A stretch of 21,509 nucleotides of DNA. Origin: UBA349 sp964444115. GTDB taxonomy: Archaea; Methanobacteriota; Methanobacteria; Methanobacteriales; Methanobacteriaceae. The DNA is taken from NCBI GenBank assembly GCA_964444115.1, contig CAYUFT010000030.1, forward strand, positions 1-21,509, in the 5' to 3' direction. Position 1 is the first letter of the stretch. Every line of letters begins with the position of its first letter. Positions 1 to 7,462 of the stretch are shown in pieces. Position numbers and translations under genes: made by a program. The notes beneath the pieces are model-generated. The model was not told the DNA's origin. It worked only from the letters and a program-made list of their open reading frames with translations, and ran no database searches.

Positions 1-287
1 TGGCCAGTCACCCCCCATGTTCCCTTGAAGAACAAATGAAAACCATAGCCATTACTCGAATAATGTATCATGATATTAGAATTACTGTTCCTACACCCAC
101 CATTGGCCCAGAAAATGTTAAATATTCCTTAATAGCTGGTGCAGATAATTTAGCTACTGTGATTCCAGACCATTACCCATCTGATGTTAAAGGTGTGGGT
201 TCCCCTGCTTATGGAAATCTTAAAGAAGTCATTAAAGTTGTAGAATCAATGGGGCTTAAAACAGAATATCAAAATGCATCAAAATAA
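1..287 (+). CDS. hcgA: FeGP-cofactor radical SAM protein HcgA (HmdB), C-terminal end only
   Basis: The frame is open from base 3 to a TAA at 285-287, so the gene begins outside the window; an internal ATG at 36 is probably not the start. The visible ~95 residues look like the end of a TIM barrel of the biotin-synthase-like radical SAM family: a TxGPEN turn, an AGADNLATVIPD segment and a closing helix ending in MGLKTEY. The catalytic CxxxCxxC-type motif would lie in the missing N-terminal part. HcgA is implicated in early steps of building the pyridinol ring of the iron-guanylylpyridinol cofactor of Hmd hydrogenase. The assignment rests mainly on position directly before hcgB-hcgF and on general resemblance. 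Another radical SAM enzyme of the biotin synthase type cannot be excluded from this fragment alone. Confidence 0.68.
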   Translation, partial: ASHPPCSLEEQMKTIAITRIMYHDIRITVPTPTIGPENVKYSLIAGADNLATVIPDHYPSDVKGVGSPAYGNLKEVIKVVESMGLKTEYQNASK

Positions 288-617
288 CTAACTAGCATTA
301 AATAAATCCCGCCCATTATTATAAGTATTAAAAATATTTTTTATTTTCTAAAGTATTCTTACTGATTTGAGTTTATTTGGTTATGTTTTATTTTTTTATT
401 TATTAATTAAAATAAAAATTAAAATGTAAAGTAGTATCTAATGTAAAATTTCCAGATGAAATAATTTATAATTAAATTTAAACATAATTAATCTAAGCAT
501 AGAAAATTGCTAAGATTAAATTAATACTCAAAATCTGATTTTGATAATGATTTTTTTTATGGTGTTTAATAATCGTAAGATAAAAGATAGAATAATAAAT
601 AAATACGCAGGGATATA
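288..617. other. AT-rich intergenic stretch between hcgA and hcgB
   Basis: No open reading frame of interest is visible here. The stretch is very AT-rich and holds one clear inverted repeat at 488-519, listed separately. The hcgB promoter presumably lies in the last 100 bases, but no TATA box stands out from the AT background. Confidence 0.6.
488..519 (+). terminator. Hairpin in hcgA-hcgB intergenic region, possible terminator
   Basis: The arms TTAATCTAAGC (488-498) and GCTAAGATTAA (509-519) pair over 11 positions with one A-A mismatch around a 10-base loop. A run of eight T follows about 30 bases later, near 551. The hairpin lies about 200 bases past the hcgA stop and 100 bases before hcgB, so it could end hcgA transcription or sit in the hcgB promoter region. 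The function is a guess. Confidence 0.3.
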
Positions 618-1091
618 ATGGGTCTGGAAAATTTGATAAAAACTGCTTATAAAGAATCTATGAATGGAAATCGTAGAGGGGATAAATTAGAGGAGATAGA
701 ATTTATTCAGAATTATATAAAATCTTCTAAAAGAATTATTGTCCCTAACTGGAATCAAACAAAAGTAAATGTGATAAACGAAGTTTTAAATGAATTTAAA
801 CTGTCAGAAGCAGAACATTTAGAATTCCACACTAATTCTGCAGACTTATCTCGAATGCCCGCCATCACTAAAGCCCAGATGGCACTGGATTTATGTGATT
901 GTGATCTTATAATAGCTCGTGGCCGATTAGGAGTTCCGGGATCAGGTTCTTTAATGGTTATTTTAGATTCTAAAGGGCGTATTCTGACAGGAACGACATC
1001 TCCACCCCACCCCATACACAAGAAAGACCTTACTGAAGCTGTAAGAGATGAAATAACAACTTGTTTAGAAAGAATAGGTTTTAAAAAGTGA
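618..1091 (+). CDS. hcgB: FeGP-cofactor guanylyltransferase HcgB
   Basis: The 157-residue product has the length and character of HcgB (DUF3236 family). HcgB joins GMP from GTP to the 4-hydroxyl of the 2-pyridinol precursor, giving guanylylpyridinol for the Hmd cofactor. The strongest visible signature is the glycine-rich segment around residues 99-112 (ARGRLGVPGSGSLMVI), followed by DSKGRILTGTTSPPH. The start ATG at 618 has an AGGG about five bases upstream. It lies between hcgA and hcgC on the same strand; 58 bases separate it from hcgC. No truncation or frameshift is seen. Confidence 0.88.
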   Translation: MGLENLIKTAYKESMNGNRRGDKLEEIEFIQNYIKSSKRIIVPNWNQTKVNVINEVLNEFKLSEAEHLEFHTNSADLSRMPAITKAQMALDLCDCDLIIARGRLGVPGSGSLMVILDSKGRILTGTTSPPHPIHKKDLTEAVRDEITTCLERIGFKK

Positions 1092-1149
1092 ATATTCAAA
1101 ATAAAAAATTTATTATAAATTATAATTTAATCTGATTACAGTTGATTAT

Positions 1150-2061
1150 ATGAATAAAAAAACTGATTCAAAAGAGAATGGTTCCGAAAATCCATTTCAA
1201 CAAGCAGAAGCAGAAACATACTGTTCAAAACTTGAAACTGGAATAACGTCTATGGTAACTACATATTACTCATCTTTGACTATTTGGGACATTATTAAGA
1301 TTATAGCTGGTAAAAAGAGTGATGCAGTTAATGAATGGATAGATTCATTGCCAGTTCAAATAAAAAGGCCCTTAATTGCAGGTACTTATCTAACCGGGGC
1401 TAGTTTAGCTCAAAAATTAGTTCAAAGGAAAGAAATAAAAGAAGTTGAAGTTTTAGATATTTATCCCCACCTTAATAAATTATTATATCCTTCTTGGAAT
1501 GTCAAATCTAAAGATAATGCTGTGAATGAAATTAATAATACTAAAATTTCTTTTTCAACTGACTTAAGTCACTTAAAAAATGGAGATATGATAATAGATA
1601 CCACTGGCTTGGGTGGGATTGATATTAATCAGATTAAAGAATTAAATTTATGTAAAATATTTTTAGCTGAAGATCCTTCCTCTGATGAAAGTGATAATGT
1701 GATTCAAAGCAAAAATTTTACTCAAAAACGAATAAATGCCAGTTCTGCAAATCATCGGGGCCGAATATTCACCTCAGGACTAGGGTCCAAAACATCAGGA
1801 ACCATGACTCTGACCATGGATGTGCTCAGAAAATCTCTTGAAGAAGTCTTAAAAGAAAAAGGAGTTTTATATGCTGTGGCCTCTCTTGATTTCTATGAAA
1901 GAATTCTTTTTAAAGAAGAAAATACAGAAAAATTTCTAGAAGCTCTTCAAAGACCAGCAATGGTTGCATCTTCCATTAAACCAGTTAATTTAGATAATAT
2001 TCTGGCGGAACAATTGAAAAAAATTACAGTGACTATTAAAGAAGATATTGGGAAAGATTAG
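1150..2061 (+). CDS. hcgC: FeGP-cofactor methyltransferase HcgC
   Basis: The 303-residue protein matches the HcgC (DUF1188) family, the SAM-dependent enzyme that methylates C3 of the pyridinol ring during FeGP-cofactor synthesis. A Rossmann-like core begins near residue 75: LIAGTYLTGASLAQKLVQ is followed by EVEVLDIYPHLNKLL, which resembles the nucleotide-binding loop and acidic second strand of the family, then DMIIDTTGLGGID. The first ~25 residues are charged and poorly conserved in type, so a slightly later start is possible, but ATG 1150 is the first in-frame start. The stop overlaps the AGGAGA ribosome binding site of hcgD, eight bases away, so the two genes are very probably co-translated. 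Confidence 0.87.
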   Translation: MNKKTDSKENGSENPFQQAEAETYCSKLETGITSMVTTYYSSLTIWDIIKIIAGKKSDAVNEWIDSLPVQIKRPLIAGTYLTGASLAQKLVQRKEIKEVEVLDIYPHLNKLLYPSWNVKSKDNAVNEINNTKISFSTDLSHLKNGDMIIDTTGLGGIDINQIKELNLCKIFLAEDPSSDESDNVIQSKNFTQKRINASSANHRGRIFTSGLGSKTSGTMTLTMDVLRKSLEEVLKEKGVLYAVASLDFYERILFKEENTEKFLEALQRPAMVASSIKPVNLDNILAEQLKKITVTIKEDIGKD

Positions 2062-2069
2062 GAGATAAT

Positions 2070-2466
2070 ATGAACGCTGCAGAGTTTTTTCAGAAAATTG
2101 AAAAAATAATACCATTGAATACTGCCTTAGAAGGAGACAAAGTTGGTTTTATCGGGTCTGAAACTCCAGATAATATTCAAGTAGAAAAAATTCTTGTTTT
2201 AATGGATTATATTCCTTCTTCTGAGTTAAAATTCCCTTCAAATAATCTAAACAATCCAAAAATAAGCAACTTAAAAATTAATTATGAAGATTATGATTTG
2301 TTGGTAACTCATCATCCTCCCCTTATTAAACCAGAGCTTCCTACCTATGTCATTCATTCCAACTGGGATTTAATAACCCGAGGCGCTTGTGATTCACTGG
2401 CAGAAGCTCTAGAAATAAAAGTTTTAGATGTTTTAGATCCTGAAACAGGGCTAGGAAGATTGGGGA
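2070..2466 (+). CDS. hcgD: Nif3-family FeGP-cofactor protein HcgD, 3' end lost in gap
   Basis: The N-terminal 132 residues are present before the run of N. The VTHHPPL motif near residues 79-85 is the metal-binding His-His-Pro signature of the Nif3 (NGG1p-interacting factor 3) family. HcgD is a Nif3-like protein that binds iron and is proposed to deliver it to the FeGP cofactor. The start ATG has a good AGGAGATAAT site overlapping the hcgC stop. Nif3/HcgD proteins are usually about 250 residues, so roughly 120 residues are missing. The real gap must therefore be longer than the 100 N shown. A frame that appears to continue past the gap is not HcgD. Confidence 0.82.
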
Positions 2467-2566
2467 NNNNNNNNNNNNNNNNNNNNNNNNNNNNNNNNNN
2501 NNNNNNNNNNNNNNNNNNNNNNNNNNNNNNNNNNNNNNNNNNNNNNNNNNNNNNNNNNNNNNNNNN
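2467..2566. other. Assembly gap of 100 N inside hcgD-hcgE
   Basis: Exactly 100 unknown bases, the usual placeholder for a gap of unknown size. It hides the second half of hcgD and the first few codons of hcgE. Family lengths suggest more than 350 real bases are missing. Confidence 0.95.
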
Positions 2567-3190
2567 AGTAAAGTCCCTAAAGGAGAAGTTGCGTTAGTAG
2601 GCCTTGGACGATTAGGACTGCGAACAGCTTTGAACTTGATACAAGCCCATAGAGGTGGGCCAGAAACAGTTTATGCCATAGATGGTCAGAAGGTTTCCAT
2701 TGATGATTTAGTTTTTAGAATTTATGGAGCTGAAATTGGTGAATACAAAGTTGATTTCATTAAAAGATTGGCCGGTGAAGGATTCAATAAAGAAATAATT
2801 CCCATTACCCAAGACATAATTCCTGAAAACATTGAATTGATAAAAGGAGATGTGGTTTGTATTGAAATAGCTGGAGGAGATACATTAAAAACAACTTCAG
2901 AAATTATAAAACATGCTCAGGCCAACGGTGCTTTAACAGTCAGTACAGTTGGGGTTTTTGGAATAGGTGAAGAAGAAATAATTGTTAATGATATATCTGA
3001 ACTGGAAAATGATAATCCCATTGTAGAATTCCTAAAAAACGAAGGAATAAAAGAAAATCACCTTTTAATAGGAACTGGAAAACTTATTAGAGATTGGGAA
3101 CCAGTGACTCCCTACACTTTAGATCGAATTTCTGCTGTGATAACTAGAGAAGTTTTAAAACTTCTGGAAAACAAAAATAAGAGAATATAA
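2567..3190 (+). CDS. hcgE: ThiF/E1-like adenylyltransferase HcgE, 5' end lost in gap
   Basis: Reading from base 2567 in the frame that ends at TAA 3188-3190 gives about 207 residues. The first visible residues carry the Rossmann P-loop VGLGRLG (GxGxxG), so an apparent start at TTG 2630 would cut the nucleotide-binding site and is wrong; the true start is in the gap. Further E1-like features are the acidic IDGQKVSIDDL segment and R-IYGAEIGEYKV, where MoeB/ThiF/E1 proteins contact ATP. HcgE adenylylates the carboxyl group of guanylylpyridinol, activating it for HcgF. The gene follows hcgD on the same strand. Confidence 0.88.
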   Translation, partial: SKVPKGEVALVGLGRLGLRTALNLIQAHRGGPETVYAIDGQKVSIDDLVFRIYGAEIGEYKVDFIKRLAGEGFNKEIIPITQDIIPENIELIKGDVVCIEIAGGDTLKTTSEIIKHAQANGALTVSTVGVFGIGEEEIIVNDISELENDNPIVEFLKNEGIKENHLLIGTGKLIRDWEPVTPYTLDRISAVITREVLKLLENKNKRI

Positions 3191-3342
3191 TCTTTGTTTG
3201 ATTATAATTGATTAGTTTAACATTGATTAACTATGTAACATTTTTTTAATCCTTCTTAATTTAATTTTTAATTTTAATTGATTTCATTTTTAGTCAAATT
3301 CTAAATATATCCTGAATTTTATCTTATTTTTGAAAAAATTAA

Positions 3343-3359
3343 ATAGATTAAAAATCTAT
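3343..3359 (+). promoter_or_regulatory. Small hairpin just upstream of the hcgF start
   Basis: ATAGATT (3343-3349) and AATCTAT (3353-3359) form a perfect 7-bp stem with an AAA loop, ending nine bases before ATG 3369, where a ribosome binding site would normally be. A TATA-like CTAAATATAT at 3301-3310 would place transcription start near 3335, so the hairpin would open the mRNA. No Shine-Dalgarno sequence is visible. The 178-base hcgE-hcgF spacer also has a T7 run at 3241-3247 that may end hcgE transcription. Confidence 0.35.
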
Positions 3360-3368
3360 CCCAATATA

Positions 3369-3902
3369 ATGATAATAAAAATAGCAACTGCAGAATGCTT
3401 CACCCATGGAAAAGTGGCCCAGGAAATTCATGCTTTTTCTCAAGGTTATCCTCAAAATTACAGTTGGAATCTAGATTCTTCTGATTTTAATCTATCATTA
3501 GTGGCCGGGATGTTTATTCCCACTATTAATGGAGTTAAAAATATTTTAAGGCTTGATCCCGCGAAGCCTTTAGAAACCATTAATGATATAAAAATCTATG
3601 ATCAAAAAGGAGACCTTGAAATGGCTGTTTTAATGGCCAAGTCCGTACAAAAAATTTGCAAATCTGATATAGGTGTTGGGACCACAGCAGGTGTGGGAAA
3701 AGGCGGCCTAGCTGTCTGTAATAACAAAAACATTCTTTTGAGTGCTTCTGACGTTCACACAGATTTAAGAAGTTGTGACTCCTCCCTAATTTTTGAAAGG
3801 CAAAAATCAGGAATAGAAAAAGTGCTATTCATGTTGGAATGTATTATTACAGACCAATTCGATGCTATAAATTCAAAAAAAATAATTAAAATAGATAAAT
3901 AG
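3369..3902 (+). CDS. hcgF: FeGP-cofactor protein HcgF (UPF0254 family)
   Basis: HcgF takes the adenylylated guanylylpyridinol made by HcgE and holds it as a thioester on a conserved N-terminal cysteine. Starting at ATG 3369 the protein is 177 residues and begins MIIKIATAECFTHGK, placing that cysteine at residue 10, as in the family where it is near residue 9. An upstream in-frame TTG at 3330 adds 13 residues with no family likeness and is not preferred. Other family marks are VAQEIHAFSQGYP, VAGMFIPTINGV and IGVGTTAGVGKGGLA, followed by SASDVHTDLRSC. It stands apart from hcgE by 178 bases and may have its own promoter. Confidence 0.88.
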   Translation: MIIKIATAECFTHGKVAQEIHAFSQGYPQNYSWNLDSSDFNLSLVAGMFIPTINGVKNILRLDPAKPLETINDIKIYDQKGDLEMAVLMAKSVQKICKSDIGVGTTAGVGKGGLAVCNNKNILLSASDVHTDLRSCDSSLIFERQKSGIEKVLFMLECIITDQFDAINSKKIIKIDK

Positions 3903-4123
3903 TGATATTCTGTAAATATAATTTGAAATTAGCCTAAAGTCTAAAATATTAAAATAATATTTACAAATTATTTTAAAATATCCTAATACTTGTCTTGAAA
4001 TTAATAAATAAAAATTTCTATTCCATATGCAATCTAATCATGTTTTTCAATTTCATTCCAATTTTTCGCTTTTAAGAGTGATTTAAACTTTTTTTCTAAT
4101 ATTTATTTATTGAACTTATTCCA

Positions 4124-4168
4124 TACTAATATATGAAATTAATTTTATCGAAAATTAAAAGGTGGTGG
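4124..4168 (+). promoter_or_regulatory. Putative sufCB promoter and ribosome binding site
   Basis: The 259-base spacer after hcgF is AT-rich and non-coding. A TATA-like AATATATG at 4128-4135 would start transcription near 4157, giving a leader of only a few bases. AAAGGTGGTG at 4158-4167 resembles the archaeal AGGTGATC ribosome binding site and overlaps the first possible GTG start codons. The assignment is from spacing alone. Confidence 0.35.
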
Positions 4169-4932
4169 TTAAACTGCTATTGGAAATAACCGATCTGGCA
4201 GTTGAAGTTAGTGGGAAAAAAGTTCTAAAAGATATCGATTTGTATATTGATGAGGGTGAAACCCATGTTTTACTGGGTCCCAATGGTTCCGGAAAGAGTA
4301 CTCTATTTATGACAATTTTAGGATTTCCTAAATATAAGGTTACTAATGGAGAAATTCTATTCAAAGGAGAAAATATAACTGATCTCAATACTACAGAAAG
4401 GGTTAAAAAAGGTGTTGGCGTGAGCTTTCAGAACCCTCCAGCCATTAGAGGAGTCCGTTTAATGGACCTTTTAAAGGTGGAAAGTGGTCAAAACCCTGAT
4501 GATGAAGAACTTAGTCCCGAAATGATGAAACTGGCCTATAAAATGAAATTAGATGAAAATTTCCTGGATAGAGATGTTAATTTAGGATTTTCTGGTGGAG
4601 AAGTTAAAAGATCTGAAATATTACAACTTCTTGCTCAAAAACCCGATTTTATCATGTTTGATGAGCCTGACTCTGGAGTGGACATTGAAAATGTGGAACT
4701 TCTGGCAGAAGAGATAAACATATTGCTAGATAAGGACAAGAAACCTGGACTTAGAAAAAACTCTGGTCTTTTAATTACTCACTTAGGTTATATCCTTAAC
4801 TTTGTAAAGGCAGACACTGCTCATGTTTTAATGGATGGTAGAATTGCTTGTTCTGGAAACCCCAGTGAAATTATAGATGACATTCGTAAAGAAGGATTCA
4901 AAGGGTGTGTACAATGTTGCGGGATACACTAG
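4162..4932 (+). CDS. sufC: Fe-S cluster assembly ATPase SufC
   Basis: The 256-residue ABC ATPase shows Walker A GPNGSGKST (near residue 39), the Q-loop FQNPPA, the ABC signature FSGGEVKR, Walker B FIMFDEPDSGVD and the switch His in LLITHLG. The order and the neighbouring sufB identify SufC, which energises Fe-S cluster building on the SufB scaffold. The start is uncertain: GTG 4162 and 4165 overlap what looks like the ribosome binding site AGGTGGT, while family members tend to begin LLEI, which would fit a rare CTG at 4174 or TTG at 4180. The C-terminus ends in a Cys cluster, CVQCC, unusual for bacterial SufC. The last 19 bases overlap sufB. Confidence 0.93.
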   Translation: MVVKLLLEITDLAVEVSGKKVLKDIDLYIDEGETHVLLGPNGSGKSTLFMTILGFPKYKVTNGEILFKGENITDLNTTERVKKGVGVSFQNPPAIRGVRLMDLLKVESGQNPDDEELSPEMMKLAYKMKLDENFLDRDVNLGFSGGEVKRSEILQLLAQKPDFIMFDEPDSGVDIENVELLAEEINILLDKDKKPGLRKNSGLLITHLGYILNFVKADTAHVLMDGRIACSGNPSEIIDDIRKEGFKGCVQCCGIH

Positions 4933-6146
4933 GAAAAGCTGAAAAGGCTAAGGAAAAAAAGGCCCTTTACGGTGAGGACATTGACCTGGAAAAATTCATA
5001 AAAGAAGAAGCCGGCGAACATGAAAAAGTGACCAAAGCCAATGAAGTTCCTAAAAAAGTCCAGGACACTTTGCTCAAAGTGGGAGTGGACCCTGATGAAC
5101 AGGAACGTTCCGGGACTTTCATCCAGGTGGATCAGACAGGAGTCTGCAGTACATGTGGCTCTGAATCAGTGGAAATAATGGGCATGAATGTTGCTCTGGA
5201 CAAATACAACTGGTTAAAAGATTACATGTGGAAATCAGTTGCTCCAGATACGGACAAATACACCGCCCAAACCGCTCTTCGGGAAGCTAATGAAGGACCA
5301 AGTGGATACTTTATAAGATCCCTTCCAGGTTCCAAAGAAGTATTCCCTCTTCAAGCCTGTATGTTCATTGGTGACGAAAAGGTCATGCAAACAGCACACA
5401 ACGTGATAATTGCCGAAGAAAACTCAGAACTTCACATTATTACTGGTTGTGCTACGGGGGAAGACGTAAGTTCTGCCCTGCACGTAGGTGTATCTGAGTT
5501 TTACTTGAAAAAAGGAGCTAAAATCACCTTTACTATGGTACACAACTGGGCCGAGCAGGTAGATGTAAGACCTCGTACTGGAATAATGGTTGGAAATGAC
5601 TCTACATATATCAGTAATTATATCTTAACCAGCCCTGTTAGAAGCATACAATCTTATCCTACAGCATATTGTACTGGTACTAATTCAAAAGTACTTTTCC
5701 AATCCATTTTAGGTGGACAAAAAGACTCCGTGCTAGATATGGGATCCCGAGTACTTTTAGAAGGTGAAGGAAGTAAAGCAGAAATGATTTCACGTGCGGT
5801 CTCCAAAGACCAATCCCAAATATATTCTCGGGGCCATTTAGCTGGCCGAACCCAGAATGTTAAAGGACATTTAGAATGTCATGGACTGGTATTATCTGAC
5901 GATTCAATGATATATGCTGTTCCTGAACTGGAAGGTAGTTCTACTGAACTTGAAATGTCTCATGAAGCAGCTGTGGGTAAAATAGCGGAAGAAGAAGTTT
6001 TATATCTCACATCTAGAGGTTTAACTGAAGAAGAAGCTGCTTCCATGATTGTAAGAGGATTCTTAAGCATGGACATAACCGGTCTTCCACCAGAACTGGC
6101 CTCAGAAACAAAAAGAATGTTAGATGCTAGTTTACAGGGGATGTAA
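4914..6146 (+). CDS. sufB: Fe-S cluster scaffold SufB (SufB/SufD family)
   Basis: The product of 410 residues is the SufB/SufD beta-helix partner of SufC, on which Fe-S clusters form before transfer to target proteins. ATG 4914 is preferred because AAAGGGTG lies about five bases before it; GTG 4905 would add three residues. The C-terminal half is a typical SufB/D beta-helix with HNVIIAEENSELHIITG, and HLECHGLVLSDDS corresponds to the segment holding the essential SufB cysteine. A CSTC pair near residue 79 resembles a metal-binding insertion not present in E. coli SufB; its role is unknown. Only one SufB/D gene accompanies sufC, as in many archaea, so a homodimer is likely. Confidence 0.92.
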   Translation: MLRDTLGKAEKAKEKKALYGEDIDLEKFIKEEAGEHEKVTKANEVPKKVQDTLLKVGVDPDEQERSGTFIQVDQTGVCSTCGSESVEIMGMNVALDKYNWLKDYMWKSVAPDTDKYTAQTALREANEGPSGYFIRSLPGSKEVFPLQACMFIGDEKVMQTAHNVIIAEENSELHIITGCATGEDVSSALHVGVSEFYLKKGAKITFTMVHNWAEQVDVRPRTGIMVGNDSTYISNYILTSPVRSIQSYPTAYCTGTNSKVLFQSILGGQKDSVLDMGSRVLLEGEGSKAEMISRAVSKDQSQIYSRGHLAGRTQNVKGHLECHGLVLSDDSMIYAVPELEGSSTELEMSHEAAVGKIAEEEVLYLTSRGLTEEEAASMIVRGFLSMDITGLPPELASETKRMLDASLQGM

Positions 6147-6179
6147 TTTCAAATTAAACAAAAAAACTTCTTAAATCCA

Positions 6180-6215
6180 TTTTTTTTTCTTTTATTGTTT
6201 TTTATTTTCTTATTT
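6180..6215 (+). terminator. T-rich tract, likely sufB terminator
   Basis: Starting 34 bases past the sufB stop, the plus strand is almost all T with two runs of at least six T. Oligo-T tracts without a hairpin are the usual archaeal termination signal, and the next gene is on the opposite strand. Confidence 0.6.
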
Positions 6216-6454
6216 TGTGTTATAAATGAAAAATAACGGTTAATAATTCTCAAAAATTAATTTTAAAAATTTATTATAAAAAATAACCACATAAAATATT
6301 AAAACTAGATTGATTGAAAATTAAAAATATATGAATTATATTTTATTATATTTTAATTTATATAAAAAGTAGAATAATTTAATTAATATTAAATCATTGT
6401 ATCAAATTTAAATCCTGAAATAATCAATAATTAAATTTGTAATATAATATTAAG

Positions 6455-6484
6455 GTTAGGAAGAAGGTGAAAACACCTACTAAC
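6455..6484 (-). terminator. Two-part hairpin downstream of the PRC-barrel gene
   Basis: Two 5-bp stems stack around an AAAA loop: AGGTG (6465-6469) with CACCT (6474-6478), and GTTAG (6455-6459) with CTAAC (6480-6484), separated by a 5-versus-1 internal loop. It begins 13 bases after the PRC-barrel stop on the minus strand. No T-tract follows directly, so it may be an mRNA 3'-end structure and not a terminator proper. Confidence 0.4.
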
Positions 6485-6497
6485 GGAAAAAATGAGT

Positions 6498-6767
6498 TTA
6501 TTCAGCAATTATTATAAATTCGCCTACTTTTTCAACTTTACCGAACGGAACCAGTAAAAAGTCTCCTTTCTTCTTAGAACCTTTTACATTGACATTTCTG
6601 CCTTTTTCCACTTTAATAACAACATCGGTGATTTTTCCAGTTTTATCATTGATTACCAGTTCTTCTAGCTCTCCTAAAATTCTTGCATTGCTAGTAGCTA
6701 CCTGATATCCTTTAATTTCGCTCCAGAATTTTTCTTCCCCTTTAATCAGTTTCCTTTCTTCCATCAT
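6498..6767 (-). CDS. PRC-barrel domain protein
   Basis: A small protein of about 89 residues of the archaeal PRC-barrel type: an N-terminal WSEIKGYQVATSNARILGELEELVI strand set followed by DKTGKITDVVIKVEKG and a C-terminal LVPFGKVEKVGEFIII, typical of the beta-barrel fold. PRC barrels occur in RNA metabolism (RimM) and as small stand-alone archaeal proteins of unknown role. The minus strand has GGTGATAATGATGG, so a perfect GGTGAT ribosome binding site sits just before tandem ATGs at 6767 and 6764; the longer start at 6788 ignores it. The gene begins inside the 3' end of cobY (26-base overlap), implying translational coupling. Its function here is unknown. Confidence 0.8.
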   Translation of the reverse strand: MMEERKLIKGEEKFWSEIKGYQVATSNARILGELEELVINDKTGKITDVVIKVEKGRNVNVKGSKKKGDFLLVPFGKVEKVGEFIIIAE

Positions 6768-7371
6768 TATCACCAAAAAACCTTTCAAAGACTTTTATGT
6801 CTTTACAAGTATTAATATTTAAGGCAAGTTCAATTTTAGGAACTTCCAAAACTTCCTCATCTTGTATCTTGTTTATACTCCTTAATATATTTACTCCCGA
6901 GGGTGCTATGCCTTCAAGAACAATAGAAGGTTCTAAATCATATTTTTCAAAAATTTCAATTGGAACTGCTACACACATAGCTGGTTTTTGCGATTTTTTA
7001 TATTTTAATCCATACTCATTTAGAATAAAATCTATTAATTCTCCATCTACACCTGGAAGATCCGAACCAATAGTCAATAAGATTTCATCAGGATTTTTTG
7101 ATTCAAAATAAGATAGTAAAAAACCTAAGTCTTCTAAATATCCATCACCAGGAGTTTTAATTATTTTATATCCTTTTTTAATTGCATATTCTTCGGTTAA
7201 GGGAACATGACAGCTGGTAGCAATAAAAATATCGTTTATAATAGTAGAATCCTGCAAATTATTCATTACAGAATCAATTAAAAATTTTCCATTAGCTTGC
7301 ACCAAGGGTTTCTCACAATCCAATTTCATGCGAGTTCCTTTACCACCAGCCATAACTAGAGCAATTGCCAT
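6742..7371 (-). CDS. cobY: GTP:adenosylcobinamide-phosphate guanylyltransferase CobY
   Basis: The 209-residue protein has the nucleotidyltransferase signature at its start, MAGGKGTRM followed by EKPL, and the archaeal CobY pattern: FIATSCHVPLTEEY, a GDGYLEDLG segment, GSDLPG (the metal-binding Asp region) and APSGVNIL near the C-terminus. CobY transfers GMP from GTP to adenosylcobinamide phosphate during nucleotide-loop assembly of cobamides, replacing bacterial CobU. The product cofactor is used by MtrA, encoded 5 kb away on the same strand. Start ATG 7371 has GGTATTA before it. The 3' end overlaps the PRC-barrel start. A generic NTP transferase is the alternative, less likely given the motifs. 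Confidence 0.85.
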   Translation of the reverse strand: MAIALVMAGGKGTRMKLDCEKPLVQANGKFLIDSVMNNLQDSTIINDIFIATSCHVPLTEEYAIKKGYKIIKTPGDGYLEDLGFLLSYFESKNPDEILLTIGSDLPGVDGELIDFILNEYGLKYKKSQKPAMCVAVPIEIFEKYDLEPSIVLEGIAPSGVNILRSINKIQDEEVLEVPKIELALNINTCKDIKVFERFFGDNDGRKETD

Positions 7372-7420
7372 ATTAATACCGGATATTATGTCTTTATGAT
7401 ATCTTAAGGAAGTAAATATA

Positions 7421-7443
7421 CAAAAAAGATGAAAAATAAAAAG
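7421..7443 (-). terminator. T-rich tract after mmp14
   Basis: On the minus strand, 20 bases past the mmp14 stop, runs of five, five and six T follow each other. This is the archaeal oligo-T type of stop signal and separates mmp14 from cobY, whose start is 50 bases further on. Confidence 0.45.
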
Positions 7444-7462
7444 TTAAGCATCAAACTTAAAC

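Larger units (their letters stand above)
6147..6497. other. Convergent AT-rich intergenic region after sufB
   Basis: No gene is seen. The region lies between sufB (plus) and the PRC-barrel gene (minus) and holds a T-rich tract just after sufB and a hairpin near the other end, both listed separately. The middle, about 6220-6450, is almost pure A/T with no clear structure. Confidence 0.6.

Noticed and set aside
2070..2597. HcgD ending at 2597 with a tail after the gap
   Set aside because: The bases after the gap belong to hcgE in another frame, with its GxGxxG motif; the apparent tail is spurious.
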